From positions 1 to 64,000 of the forward strand of contig NZ_SPQS01000025.1 of assembly GCF_004570865.1 (NCBI RefSeq): a stretch of DNA of 64,000 bases. The letters are read 5' to 3'. Positions 1 to 8,048 of this stretch are shown one piece after another. The position numbers and the translations under genes were made by a program. The notes beneath the pieces were generated by a model. That model made no database searches. It was not told the origin of the DNA and worked only from the letters and a program-made list of their open reading frames with translations. This stretch comes from Bradyrhizobium frederickii (GTDB taxonomy: Bacteria > Pseudomonadota > Alphaproteobacteria > Rhizobiales > Xanthobacteraceae). Position 1 is the first letter of the stretch; each line of letters starts with the position of its first letter.

Positions 1-189
1 CATCAGCGCAAGAAGATCGAGATGAACTTCGCACACTTGAAGCGCATCCTGAAGCTTGGTCGGCTCCGATTGCGCGGCCCGCAAGGTGCCCAGGATGAGT
101 TTGTTCTAGCCGCCATCGCCCAGAATCTGAGGCGGTTTGCATCGCTGGTCGCACGACCCCCACCGGCTCAGGCTCTGCGCAGCGCGTAG
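1..189 (+). mobile_element. IS1182-like transposase, C-terminal fragment (cut by window edge)
   Basis: The frame is open from base 1 to a TAG at 187-189 and encodes 62 residues. The segment KKIEMNFAHLKR followed by an LRG turn and AIAQNLRR matches the C-terminal end of DDE transposases of the IS1182/IS5-like type, where this region carries the last catalytic acidic residue (E in the KIEMNFAHLK stretch). The 5' part lies outside the window, so whether the element is intact cannot be judged. It sits at the edge of a gene-poor stretch and its 3' end is about 130 bases from a phytochelatin-synthase-like gene. The family name is a recognition call; the exact IS is not identified. Confidence 0.7.
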
Positions 190-272
190 CGTAGCGTCGA
201 AGTTGCGTAAAATGCGTCAGGGCCAGCGCTTCAGAGCGCGGCTCAACGAAGGGCCCAGCCAAATCCATTGCA

Positions 273-296
273 GCCGACTTTTGCAACAAAATCGGC
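273..296. repeat. Imperfect inverted repeat, possible IS right terminus
   Basis: GCCGACTTTTG and CAAAATCGGC form arms around a CAA loop with one unpaired base. It lies about 80 bases after the transposase stop codon, where an IS end would be expected. No matching left end is visible because the element starts outside the window, so the assignment is inferred from position. Confidence 0.3.
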
Positions 297-320
297 CAGA
301 AGCTGACATGCAGTGGGGTA

Positions 321-983
321 TCACTCTATCAACAGCAGCCCCCGCTTCTTATCGCCGTCGAACGTATTTACAGCGTCGAACAGCCGCTTCCGTTCGACCA
401 GCCATGGCTGGAAGTTGAAATTGATATCGAGCACGAAAACGAGATCCTCAGCTTCGAAGTAGCCCCCAATTGGGGAGTGATGTCCACTACCAGCACCAAA
501 AATTTGAGCGCGATCGAAATTCACGATGTAGCGTCGGCCCGGATCGTTGGTGCGACGGAGATGCTCCAGAAACTGGTTCTCGCTGAGATCGCGTAAGACC
601 GTAACTTTCCGGCTCGTGTTGGTCTGGGCGACTTTGGCCAGCTCGTCGAGCGTGAGACCCATGATGCATACGCCTGTCCAGCAGCTCCATGTACCGGCCA
701 ACACCTTGCCCTCCGTGCTTGCCGCCTCGCCAAGCGACCGGTAGGCATTCGCAACAGCTGCAGGTCCGCAGCGAGAGCCATTTGACTGCCAGTCAACATG
801 TCTTTGGAATGTGGCTGCCACGGGCAGGTGCCACGCACGCTCCATAAGCTCCGGAGCACGTGTTACCGATGACGCTATGGCGTCTGATGGCACGTGCGAT
901 TGACCGACCACCAGGGCGCCGGCACAAGCCAGAGCCACGGCGATAACCATGCTGCTGATGCTGACGTAGTGCCATCGCTTCAT
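321..983 (-). CDS. Phytochelatin synthase-like papain-fold protein, membrane-anchored
   Basis: The protein has 220 residues from the chosen ATG (MKRWHYVSIS); an upstream in-frame ATG at 1004 would add seven residues. Residues 3-25 form a hydrophobic signal or anchor segment, so the enzyme domain is probably periplasmic. The family's active-site pattern is visible: RCGPAAVANAYRSL supplies the nucleophile Cys (residue 72), GHHSPIGGY the catalytic His (168), and LDINFNF the Asp (186). Phytochelatin synthases use this triad to remove Gly from glutathione and, in eukaryotes, to join gamma-Glu-Cys units. Bacterial single-domain versions like this one lack the Cys-rich C-terminal domain and mostly hydrolyse glutathione. 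The gene stands alone, convergent with an IS remnant. A glutathione or thiol-peptide hydrolase is the best guess; the substrate is not shown. Confidence 0.75.
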   Translation of the reverse strand: MKRWHYVSISSMVIAVALACAGALVVGQSHVPSDAIASSVTRAPELMERAWHLPVAATFQRHVDWQSNGSRCGPAAVANAYRSLGEAASTEGKVLAGTWSCWTGVCIMGLTLDELAKVAQTNTSRKVTVLRDLSENQFLEHLRRTNDPGRRYIVNFDRAQIFGAGSGHHSPIGGYFEAEDLVFVLDINFNFQPWLVERKRLFDAVNTFDGDKKRGLLLIE

Positions 984-1651
984 GGGCCAGAACCTAAGCG
1001 GCAATGACGAAATCGGCCGGCAAGGACAACCCTACGGGCTCTCGGCGGTAAGGAGGCTGGGGTCGCAAGGAAACGTCGGCTTCGCTCCACAAGGGCGCGG
1101 CTTGCTTGGACTAGGGCTCGCGTCTGCTGACGGACGCGCGACCGCTCCGCGAGTTGCTCGTGCTGCTTTTTTTCAGTGCTTTCGTCGTTGCCGGCCATCC
1201 TTGAATCTAAATCGGTCACGCAGGATTTCAACTTCTACCCTTGAGGCCGGAAACAAGTCGGACCCCCTGCCAAAAAATGGATTCGTCCCCATGGATTCCG
1301 TTACCGGAACCATCAGGTCGGAAGGCCAGGATACCTTGAGCCTTGCCGCCAGGGCGGCTTCGCCAGCGAGTCTTTCCTCAATAACGGGGCCTGCCAGCGA
1401 GGGACCGCCCCGATCTAATCAAAAGCAAAACCCACCTTGCTTCGGTTCAGATGTGTCTCGTCCCTCTTGCTCAACGTCTGCATCGGTTCTGAACAAGGCG
1501 TCCCAAATAAAAACGCCGCCGGACTCGAAATTCAGCAACCGGCGGCACTACTACGAACTGGGATGGTGTATTCCCCAGCAATCCATACCTAGCAAGCCCA
1601 ATGCCAACCGACCGCGAAGGTGTATCCTTTGCCGGCGGAGCTTGATTCATC
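984..1651. other. Gene-free stretch
   Basis: No reading frame here shows a recognisable domain, a good ribosome binding site and sensible codon use together. A long open frame crosses it on the plus strand (from 982), but its product is low in complexity and matches no family I know. It is most likely non-coding or decayed. Confidence 0.5.
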
Positions 1652-1738
1652 ATGCTGGAAGCCATTCTCCTATTGCTGGGAATTGGGGCCGCAGCCCTTC
1701 TGCCGATCGCCTTCTGGGGACTGCATCCTCACGTGTGA
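1652..1738 (+). CDS. Possible 28-aa single-span membrane peptide
   Basis: ATG to TGA encodes MLEAILLLLGIGAAALLPI followed by AFWGLHPHV, almost entirely one hydrophobic segment with a short polar C-terminus. A GGCGGAG lies about 14 bases upstream, further than ideal for a Shine-Dalgarno site. Small one-span peptides of this kind are common and usually unannotated. The uninterrupted run of hydrophobic residues ending in a polar tail argues for coding, but a frame this short can occur by chance. Function unknown. Confidence 0.3.
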   Translation: MLEAILLLLGIGAAALLPIAFWGLHPHV

Positions 1739-1895
1739 CTGCGCCTCGGGGGCCTAGCGCCTCAAGGCCGCCGGTTCACGGGGCGGGCTTGCTGCACGCG
1801 ACTGTGATGACGGTTGAGAAACGCCGTGTGAAGTAGTTCACAAGCGGGAGGTATCTCTGCGCGTAGCATGGGCGCTTCCACTGGAGGGAAGCGCA

Positions 1896-2072
1896 ATGAG
1901 GTGGAACTTGGCAACCTATCGAACGCTCGCGCTGACCGCCGCTGTTCTAGTGGCGGCTGGTACTACTATGGCCATCGGTACTCCTCGTGGAGTCCATGAA
2001 CCAATGTTGGGATCCGATTGGCAATGCAGCCGGACCATGCTGCTCGTGACCACGTGCGCACTGAAGCATTGA
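1896..2072 (+). CDS. Small secreted protein, 58 aa, unknown function
   Basis: The ATG follows a GGAGGGA ribosome binding site at a 7-8 base spacing, the best start signal in this part of the window. The product begins MRWNLATYRT and continues with a hydrophobic segment LALTAAVLVAAGTTMA (residues 11-26), as in a signal peptide or N-terminal anchor. The mature part is short and carries two Cys (residues 44 and 54) in the contexts WQCS and TTCAL, which could form a disulfide in the periplasm. No family is recognised. It lies alone between gene-free stretches. Confidence 0.5.
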   Translation: MRWNLATYRTLALTAAVLVAAGTTMAIGTPRGVHEPMLGSDWQCSRTMLLVTTCALKH

Positions 2073-2245
2073 GCGGAATAGCCGCAGACGCGCGCTCGGC
2101 AAAGCTAGCGGGCGCTCGTTCACACATCTCGGCCCTAATGAATGTCGGCCTAATAATCGGTTAAGGAAGAACTCATAGCATGTTCCGCCGTTGACCTGCA
2201 TCCCGTCACCGCATGACGAGGTGGGTCCAGAACGGGGCCGATACC

Positions 2246-2479
2246 ATGGCGGACCTCAGCGAAAAACTGGACAAGCTCCGTGCCGATGCCGCGGATTTGG
2301 CCCTTATGAGCAGGCGAACGAGCGACCCGCAAAAGCGCGCACTTTTCGAACGCTTGGCGGATGAGCTCGCCATAGAGGCTCTCGAACTCGAGCAGGTGGT
2401 GAAGCTGCAAAGCCGGCGCTCCGGTCACAGCGACTTGGATAAAGTCGTCCCCCTCCAGGCGCGTCCAGAGCGGCGCTGA
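2246..2479 (+). CDS. Conserved-looking hypothetical protein, 77 aa, helical
   Basis: From the chosen ATG the protein starts MADLSEKLDKLRADAADLAL and is rich in charged and Leu/Ala residues in a heptad-like spacing. It is probably an all-helical cytoplasmic protein of the kind seen as short orphan genes in Bradyrhizobium. An upstream in-frame ATG at 2213 would add 11 residues (MTRWVQNGADT) that look unlike the rest, so the internal start is preferred. No motif suggests a function. Neighbours are a small secreted protein on the same strand and a convergent 70-residue protein. Confidence 0.5.
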   Translation: MADLSEKLDKLRADAADLALMSRRTSDPQKRALFERLADELAIEALELEQVVKLQSRRSGHSDLDKVVPLQARPERR

Positions 2480-2624
2480 CACAATCCCGCTCCCCCTTGT
2501 GGGCCACCGCCTCAACTCGCGGCCTCTCGTCCACAGCTGGCGAGCCTTCATGCCTCATGGTCTGTCCGGTCTGGTCTACAGTCCAAACTCCTCCGGTTCC
2601 CAGGCCAGCGGGTTTTCCAATGGA

Positions 2625-2837
2625 TTAGCCGTCCTGACAGGTAATGCCGAGGCTGTCGCAGGTGAGTGCGAATAGCTCTTTTGACTTAGAATCTTCAAAG
2701 CAGAACCTGGTGCCAATCTCCGCCCGGTCGGTCCACCAGCCGGCGTTAGCTCCCTTGGCGATGCGGGCAGCTTCGCCTCGTAACAGGTCCAGTCGTTTCC
2801 CGGCGGCACGAACAATCAGGCAATTCTCCTTGGGCAT
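2625..2837 (-). CDS. Hypothetical protein, 70 aa
   Basis: The product starts MPKENCLIVRAAGKRLDLLR and contains a GWWTDRAEIGTRF segment and three Cys. The ATG is preceded on the minus strand by GGAGAA at an 8-base spacing, which decides this start over an upstream in-frame one at 2945. It has mixed composition like a folded soluble domain and no signal peptide. No family is recognised. It is convergent with the 77-residue protein at 2246-2479. Confidence 0.45.
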   Translation of the reverse strand: MPKENCLIVRAAGKRLDLLRGEAARIAKGANAGWWTDRAEIGTRFCFEDSKSKELFALTCDSLGITCQDG

Positions 2838-4064
2838 AAACGTTCTCCAACGGCAATATTGGATTCCGCATGGTGCAGAAAAAGGTAGAGCTTGCGGCGA
2901 GGGAAACAAAGCTTGTTGGTGATTAAAAGCAGCCGGCCTGCACAAGGTCGCACCGATGTTCTCGCTGCGATCCGCGCATGGTCAACACACCGGGTGAAAA
3001 GATCTAAGTGAAATATACAGCCAGCCCCGGTGGAATGATCCTATCGCGACAATTCTGGCTCGCAATATGGTTCATTTCACAAATCGGCCACACCATGCAT
3101 CAAGGGCCGCCGCCGATGGTTTGCTGGAAGACTACGGTCAGATTCTTCGAGAATTCAGGCTTTCGATCGCCAGTGTGACTAGCCCGCTACATCAACCTGA
3201 GCACCAACAGGTTACGTTTTTGAGACAGGTGGGCGTTCGTGCCATTTTGCGCAGCCAACGCTACACGCTGAAAGCGACCCGGCACGCGCAACTGCCGAAG
3301 AGCAGAGAGCTATCACGACCTGTTTCGGCATGTGGCCTCCTGACCCACAGCCGCCTCTAGTTTCACTGATGTACGAGCTTGGATCGCATGCCGATCAGCA
3401 TTGTGTAGGCAAGTCGTCGCCAAATCAGGTTCATCAGGACTAGCATGGTGGCATCCCCGCGTCTGATGTCGTCAACCTACAACCTTGCCTGTTTCCGGAC
3501 GACTTCGCCGATGGCATTAAATGGTTTCGTGCATCGGCGGTGGCCGCGCCAGCCGCTGGCAACGCCGACGGCTGGCTTGGGCGGGCGCCGGCTTTTCCGC
3601 TCGCTCGGCTGCTCGGCGACGATCCAAGCATCAGTCCGCCCAGTGTGCCTTTCTCGAGCAACGGCGTCGCGCGCATGCTCCAGAATCCGCCTTGCAATTG
3701 TGCCCGGAGACGCCGGAAGGGATCCGCGAAATCGCCGCTCCAATAGTTCGCGCTCCATCGCACGATGGTGGTGCCGGTCCTTCACCGTGATCCAGTGCTT
3801 CTGCTAGTTGACCCGTTGCGAGGCCGATCGGTCGTCCGGCCGCGAGCCAAGAGGCCCAGGTTGTTGCCCGGAGAACGTAGGATTTCCAACAACCGATAGG
3901 TAAAATCCAAAATTAAATAGAATTAAATATAGACAAAATCCAATGGCTGATTTAATTTGGGAAAACCTTGACGCCGGACGAACGCGAAGCTCTCCGAGAA
4001 ACGGCTCCGGCATCCTGCCCCTGCTTACGCCTCAGATGTAGGGGCCGTTTCTTCGAGGAATGGG
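2838..4064. other. Gene-poor stretch with an AT-rich patch
   Basis: No convincing gene in 1.2 kb. Several open frames on both strands at 3.07-3.8 kb have no ribosome binding site and no family resemblance; their overlap on both strands reflects the high GC. Bases 3895-3960 are strongly AT-rich (repeated AATTAAAT-type tracts), unlike the surroundings. Such patches often mark promoters or imported DNA, but no gene starts right after it except the 36-residue peptide at 4065. Confidence 0.5.
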
Positions 4065-4175
4065 ATGCGAACCATGCAGTTCCTGTCCCTAGGTGACGTG
4101 TTTCTTGTCTCCGCGATGACAGGAGCAATCATGCTGGTTGAGATCGCACTTTTCATCATTGTGGGCTTGATCTGA
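4065..4175 (+). CDS. Small hydrophobic membrane protein, 36 aa
   Basis: ATG preceded by GAGGAA at a 4-5 base spacing. The product starts MRTMQFLSLGDVFLV and is hydrophobic through to its C-terminus, ending ALFIIVGLI. That gives one transmembrane span, possibly two short ones around the Glu at residue 26. The ribosome binding site and hydrophobicity support coding; length and lack of a family keep confidence moderate. It lies downstream of the AT-rich patch at 3895-3960, which could hold its promoter. Confidence 0.4.
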   Translation: MRTMQFLSLGDVFLVSAMTGAIMLVEIALFIIVGLI

Positions 4176-4945
4176 GCCAATGAAGCACGATAACGGGAAA
4201 TCACGGCCGTCGCGTCCGTGGGCCATGCTCGGGGCGAAAACACCAAACCGAGCCTCGCGGTTTGGCTGCACTAGCCGCACACGAGCGACGTCGACTTGGA
4301 ATGCGAGCGGGGCAGGTCCGCGCCAGCCGAGCTCGACGTTCGGTCCGACGCTATTAAACGACAACGATCCTGGCGCGGGACCGCTCGAGCCATTTCCCGA
4401 TGGATGGTGGGCGTCACCCTAAAAGCGAACAGTAGACCTACTGTCAAAAGCGACCAGAACCGACCTCCGAATCTTGCTGCCTCGTTCGACCGCACACAAT
4501 CCGTTGCGGGGTGCGAGGCTCGAGTCGGCTTACCCGGCCGGTGTAGACCCCGCACCCGGGCCGCCTTTCTTTTTGCTCTCTCGGGCGCGGCCGGGACCGA
4601 CCCTGCTTTCAGGTCGCCGATATTTCGCTCTGCTCGCTTCGCTCGACAGGAAGAACCTCGCGGCCCACCGCTGAGCCGGGCATTAGGGTTCGAGCTTGCA
4701 GGATCTCTGGTTCAAACCAAGAGCGCCACTGGCGACAGTCATCCAGTTCTCAGAGTACAAGCCCCAATGCGAGCCAGGTCGTAAGAGACAAGCAGACGCC
4801 AATTCCCAGATAAGGCAATGCTGTGCACATCGACTCCTCCGTGACCCGACACGCCTGACAATGCCTTCAGCGTCGCAGATTCGTGGGCTCACGCCTATCT
4901 CGATTTTGGCACCGCGTACTCTTTTGAGGGTATGCTTGCGATGAA
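4176..4945. other. Gene-free stretch with a small repeat-flanked palindrome
   Basis: No supported gene. At 4429-4444 ACAGTAG and CTACTGT form a perfect 7-bp inverted repeat with a 2-base centre, and it is bracketed by two copies of AAAAGCGA (4421-4428 and 4446-4453). Overlapping frames on both strands show no family features. Confidence 0.45.
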
Positions 4946-5179
4946 TCAATAGAACGCGACGGCGATGCGCTTCTCGTGGCGCCAGACCACGGCACAGCGG
5001 CGTGTGCTCCCGTCGGGACTGACAGTCAGCGCGAATTCATTAGGAAGTTTTTCGTCTGCAGCAACATCGAGAGCGGCGCCGTACGCTGAAATGCTTCGAA
5101 TGGTGCACACTGTTTTGGACCGGCCAAAGCTGATTGAGCCCAACGTTACAGCGCGAGGCGAGCGAGGATTCTCGAACAT
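4946..5179 (-). CDS. PilZ-domain protein, 77 aa
   Basis: The single small domain has PilZ character: a CTIRSISAYGAALDVA strand-turn-strand, then LPNEFALTV, then CAVVWRHEKRIAVAFY at the C-terminus, the usual end of stand-alone rhizobial PilZ proteins. PilZ domains often bind cyclic di-GMP through an RxxxR and a (D/N)xSxxG motif. Here the N-terminal Arg pair is spaced as R6 and R9 and the second motif reads SISAYG, so both depart from the consensus and ligand binding may be lost. The start is supported by AGGAG at an ideal distance on the minus strand. It lies alone in the gene-poor region. Confidence 0.75.
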   Translation of the reverse strand: MFENPRSPRAVTLGSISFGRSKTVCTIRSISAYGAALDVAADEKLPNEFALTVSPDGSTRRCAVVWRHEKRIAVAFY

Positions 5180-5469
5180 ATTGTTCTCCTGCTATTTTGA
5201 GACAACGCACGCAAATCGATCCCAATAACTGTTCCTTTGGCGCCGCAGCGCGCGCCTTTCGAGGCTGCCAGAGACGCCGACTCAGATTGTCCGACTTGCC
5301 TCAACCCAGTGGATGAGCCATCACGACCACTGCTCCGGGGCACCTTCCGAAATTGGTAAGTCGAGGCCAAATCTCTATCGTCCTCTCCACGCTACGCTGA
5401 GCTCGTTTAATACCTTTGATGCGCGCCTTAAGTTGGTATTTAATACGCTGCATATTAAATCATAAAATT

Positions 5470-5489
5470 AAATAGTTAAATAACTATTT
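5470..5489. repeat. Perfect 20-bp AT-rich palindrome
   Basis: AAATAGTTA and TAACTATTT are perfect 9-base arms around AA. It closes an AT-rich patch that begins near 5405 and contains a smaller palindrome GTATTTAATAC at 5432-5442. It could be an operator or a nucleoid-protein site; no gene with a good start follows. Confidence 0.5.
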
Positions 5490-5688
5490 GGGGAGGATCG
5501 GCGAGCCCGGGGCGGAGACCATTCGCAATCATCGCGGATGTGCGGACCCCGGATTCAAGGCGGTTCTCCGGTGGTACTGTTCGGCGCAATCGATTTCGCA
5601 TGGTCTTTGCTATTTGCCGCGTCGTGGCTCCTCACCCGCGAAGCCGCCATGCCAGCGCGTCGTCACAGCACCTCTCCGGGACCAAGGT

Positions 5689-5719
5689 GAGGCCCGGTGT
5701 GCCTAGGAGCCCGGGCCTC
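5689..5719. repeat. GC-rich inverted repeat (hairpin)
   Basis: GAGGCCCGG (5689-5697) pairs perfectly with CCGGGCCTC (5711-5719). It is followed by ATAACCTTATC rather than a T run, so it is not a standard intrinsic terminator. The CTCATAA after the stem recalls a tRNA-Met anticodon loop, but no tRNA folds here. Confidence 0.4.
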
Positions 5720-6417
5720 ATAACCTTATCAGAAGCCTGACAATTGTTCGGCTACAGTCTGTCCGAGATTGCAGCCTCATCCTTCATCGGGCCAGCCTGA
5801 CCCCTTGGGGCTGGAGGGGACAGTTCGGGGGCCAAGCGGTCCGACGGCTGGCGCGTGAGGACGCGCCATGCAATTCGAAACTAGTCCCGGTCAAGGACAT
5901 CGCTGTGTTCACTTGTGACCAAGGACACGTATTTGTAATGTTCCGGCGCTGGAACATAGGGTGGGATGTAGGTCAGGCCCGTCTGGAGAAGCTACGGCGA
6001 GACGCTGCCGATCCGGCACGCCCGAGCCGCAACATGCGCCGCCAACTTGGCTCTAAGCGTCATCTCGCACGGGCATCGAACGCCTATTTCTCCCGCACGC
6101 GTTCATTCGAGTTTTGTCTGCCGACCAAGGGCACCACGGGGTAAAGGTAAAAAACCGTAGTCATCCAGCGATGGAGCGGGAGCTATGATCGGCAGAGCGG
6201 CAGATCCGATCTGCCACTAACAGCGGACCTCAACGGCCGATTGGACCACTTCGCTTTCGGGCCGTGAGAGGACGGGCTCGCTGCCTTATCAACTCCGCCG
6301 TGCGATCCCACGCCTCGACGGCATCAGCTTAGTGCTGTCGCATTTGCTCCTCAGCGTGAGTCCGAACAGAAAAGCAGATCAGTATTGGCGGGCGAGACGC
6401 CGCAACAGACAGTCAGG

Positions 6418-7317
6418 TCAATCGCAAACCTCGTAGCTTTGCGAGTAGGCACCGCTTGCCATGTTTGTTCCATTGCGCCCAAATGCGAGGCGACAGCCGC
6501 TTCTTACCGGGCGGCAGCCACCCTGGTTGCAGACGACCTGACCTGATGCCTGGGGCTTTGAGGGCGCGGTTTCGGCCTGACTTCGTTGCTGATCTCGCTT
6601 TGCATCATCCTGCGTTGCGACGGGCTTCTTGTCCCGGACCTTCTCACACTCATTATTGTCGTTGACGCGATAACCAGCGCGACACGCGATCTTCACGCAG
6701 GCATCCCCATTGGCCCTGAAACCATGATCGCAGACCAGCGGGCAGACTCGACCTGACCGGGCTTTAATTGCGTCCAGCGCATCTGAGCTTGCCAGCGCCG
6801 GGTTGAGCTTCGTTCCCGTGTACCTGTTGAACAGTGTTAGAGAGCGCTGTGACTTGGCACCCCACTCGCTGCTTTCCCCATCAGCTAGACAGCCGACTCG
6901 GCGAAGCTCCGACTGCACCGCCTTGGCGAGTTCTTGCGGCGACGGCGCGGGTTCGGACGAAGATGCAGTGGATGGCAGGGCCGCAAGCTTTTGGTCAGCT
7001 TCGGAGCTAGTCTTCTTCTCTGCTGCCTGCTTGTCAGCAAGTGCCTTGGCAACGGCGGCCTCAATCTCCTTGCGGCGTTGCTCAGCGGCGGCGGCTTTGG
7101 CCTCCTCAACTTGCTTAGCCTTCTCGGCAGCAAGCCGCGCATCCTCAGCAGCCTTGGCGGCGGCGGCAGCTTTGTCCTGTTCAGCTTTCTTTGCACGATC
7201 AGTGGATAGCCGTGCTCTTTCTTCTTCGGCCTGCCGGGCCTTCTCGACCGCCGCTGCGCCATCGGGGTCCCTTCTGCGACATCCAGCGATGTCCGCTGTT
7301 GCCCCGCGATTGGCAGA
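6418..7317 (-). pseudogene. C-terminal remnant of a caspase-family-type protein
   Basis: The frame is open from 7317 down to a TGA at 6418-6420 (299 codons) but contains no plausible start for the whole. The encoded sequence has a long Ala/Glu/Lys-rich coiled coil (KAEQDKAAAAAKAAEDARLA and similar) and then the pattern QSELRRVGC, LFNRYTGTKL, VCPLVCDHGFRANGDACVKI and CRAGYRVNDNNEC. This pattern matches the C-terminal region of the large secreted caspase-like (peptidase C14) proteins of Bradyrhizobium. The catalytic His/Cys domain that should precede the coiled coil is absent. Upstream, a different minus-strand frame continues to about 7400, consistent with a frameshift near 7260-7320. I read it as a decayed fragment. 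Confidence 0.55.
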
Positions 7318-7383
7318 TCAGCGGACATCGGAGGCGCTGGAGCCGAGCAGGCCGGCCTAGCCGGGATGCGGTCTTGAGCGCGC

Positions 7384-7584
7384 CTACTCTTCGTCCTCGT
7401 CGTCTTCTTCCTCCTCATCTTCCTCTTCCACTTGCACCAGCACGGCCAGTGGCAGCGTCTCGCGGAACAGGTCGCCTTCCATGCCCATCCAGAGGCAGAG
7501 CACGTCGTTCTCCTTCACCTCCGCAACCATCAGCGGCTGACCGCCGGATTTCAACATCACGAGATCGCCGGCTTTCAATTCCAT
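7384..7584 (-). CDS. YodC-like (DUF2158) small protein with acidic tail
   Basis: 66 residues. The first 45 or so (MELKAGDLVMLKSGGQPLMV then CLWM) form the small beta-barrel-like DUF2158/YodC domain, whose opening G-D-x-V-x-L-K-S-G-G-x-x-M pattern is clear. The last 15 residues are almost all Glu and Asp, an acidic tail that could mimic nucleic acid or mediate protein contacts. AAGGA at a proper distance supports the start. The role of the family is not established. This is the first well-kept gene at the right edge of the gene-poor region. Confidence 0.75.
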   Translation of the reverse strand: MELKAGDLVMLKSGGQPLMVAEVKENDVLCLWMGMEGDLFRETLPLAVLVQVEEEDEEEEDDEDEE

Positions 7585-8048
7585 GGATTGTCCTTTCGCG
7601 TGATCGATCTGGAAGGCAGCCTAGCAAGCGGTCATGACAGGCCGATCACGCCGGCTGGCCCCGACGGGAAATTCCGCCGGCGGGGTGGCGGAGAGGGGCG
7701 ACGCAAATCAGGAGAGATCGGAGAGGTCATCGCCCGCGCCGATCGAGCCTCACTCCATCATGCTTTAGTCGCTCGTCTGCAGCAGCAGAAGATGCGGCAC
7801 GGCCTCGCGATCGATGGTCGCGCCCAGCCGCCGGTAGATTTGCATGAAGCGCGAAGACGCCTCATCGCAACCGTATCACGGCTCGCCGGGCGCGAAGATC
7901 TCTCCGTCGCCAATTCCGACGATGATATTATGCCCCTGTTTTGCCCGACGGGATCAAGGTCGCTTCGCAAAATCCGTAAGGCCTTGATCTTGCTGGGGCC
8001 GTCTACTGTGCATGGGGTTGTTTTTCGATTTTTTGTTTGGCGGCCTGC
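7585..8048. other. Gene-free stretch with a decayed coding remnant
   Basis: On the minus strand at about 7765-7870 a short frame reads FMQIYRRLGATIDREAVPHL and ends LLLLQTSD-stop. It looks like the C-terminus of a lost gene; a stop lies just upstream in the same frame. At 8010-8034 there is a copy of a sequence that recurs at 49539-49563. No intact gene is present. Confidence 0.45.
8010..8034. repeat. Dispersed 25-nt repeat, copy 1
   Basis: GCATGGGGTTGTTTTTC, then one variable base, then ATTTTTT. A copy with 24 of 25 identical bases lies at 49539-49563. Here it is just downstream of the HAD gene; there it is upstream of a radical SAM gene. The T-rich half gives it a terminator-like look, but the G-rich half does not form a stem with it. 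Confidence 0.5.

Larger units (their letters stand above)
5180..6417. other. Gene-poor stretch with palindromes
   Basis: No convincing gene in 1.2 kb. It contains an AT-rich patch (about 5405-5489), a GC-rich hairpin at 5689-5719, and an inverted repeat ATGTTCC/GGAACAT around GGCGCT at 5938-5957. Open frames at 5488-5740 and 5905-6144 lack ribosome binding sites and family resemblance. Confidence 0.5.

Noticed and set aside
982..1836. Long open frame on the plus strand, 284 codons
   Set aside because: Low-complexity product, no ribosome binding site at its start, and no family resemblance. High GC makes long chance frames common. The stretch looks non-coding.
3067..3807. Several overlapping frames on both strands at 3.1-3.8 kb
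   Set aside because: They overlap each other on both strands, none has a good start signal, and none matches a family.
5190..5270. EcfG-type promoter before the PilZ gene
   Set aside because: GGAAC occurs on the minus strand at a sensible distance, but the -10 like CGTT is 2-3 bases too far, so the call is not supported.
5689..5760. A tRNA-Met-like element (CTCATAA after a GC stem)
   Set aside because: The bases around CTCATAA do not pair as an anticodon stem, and no T-arm or acceptor stem can be found.
5938..5957. ATGTTCC/GGAACAT inverted repeat as an EcfG (GGAAC) promoter
   Set aside because: A GGAAC is present, but no GTT lies 16-17 bases after it, and no supported gene follows.
7758..7970. 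Possible acetyltransferase or autoinducer-synthase C-terminus
   Set aside because: The short remnant FMQIYRRLGATIDREAVPHL ends with a stop and has another stop just upstream. Too little remains to name a family.
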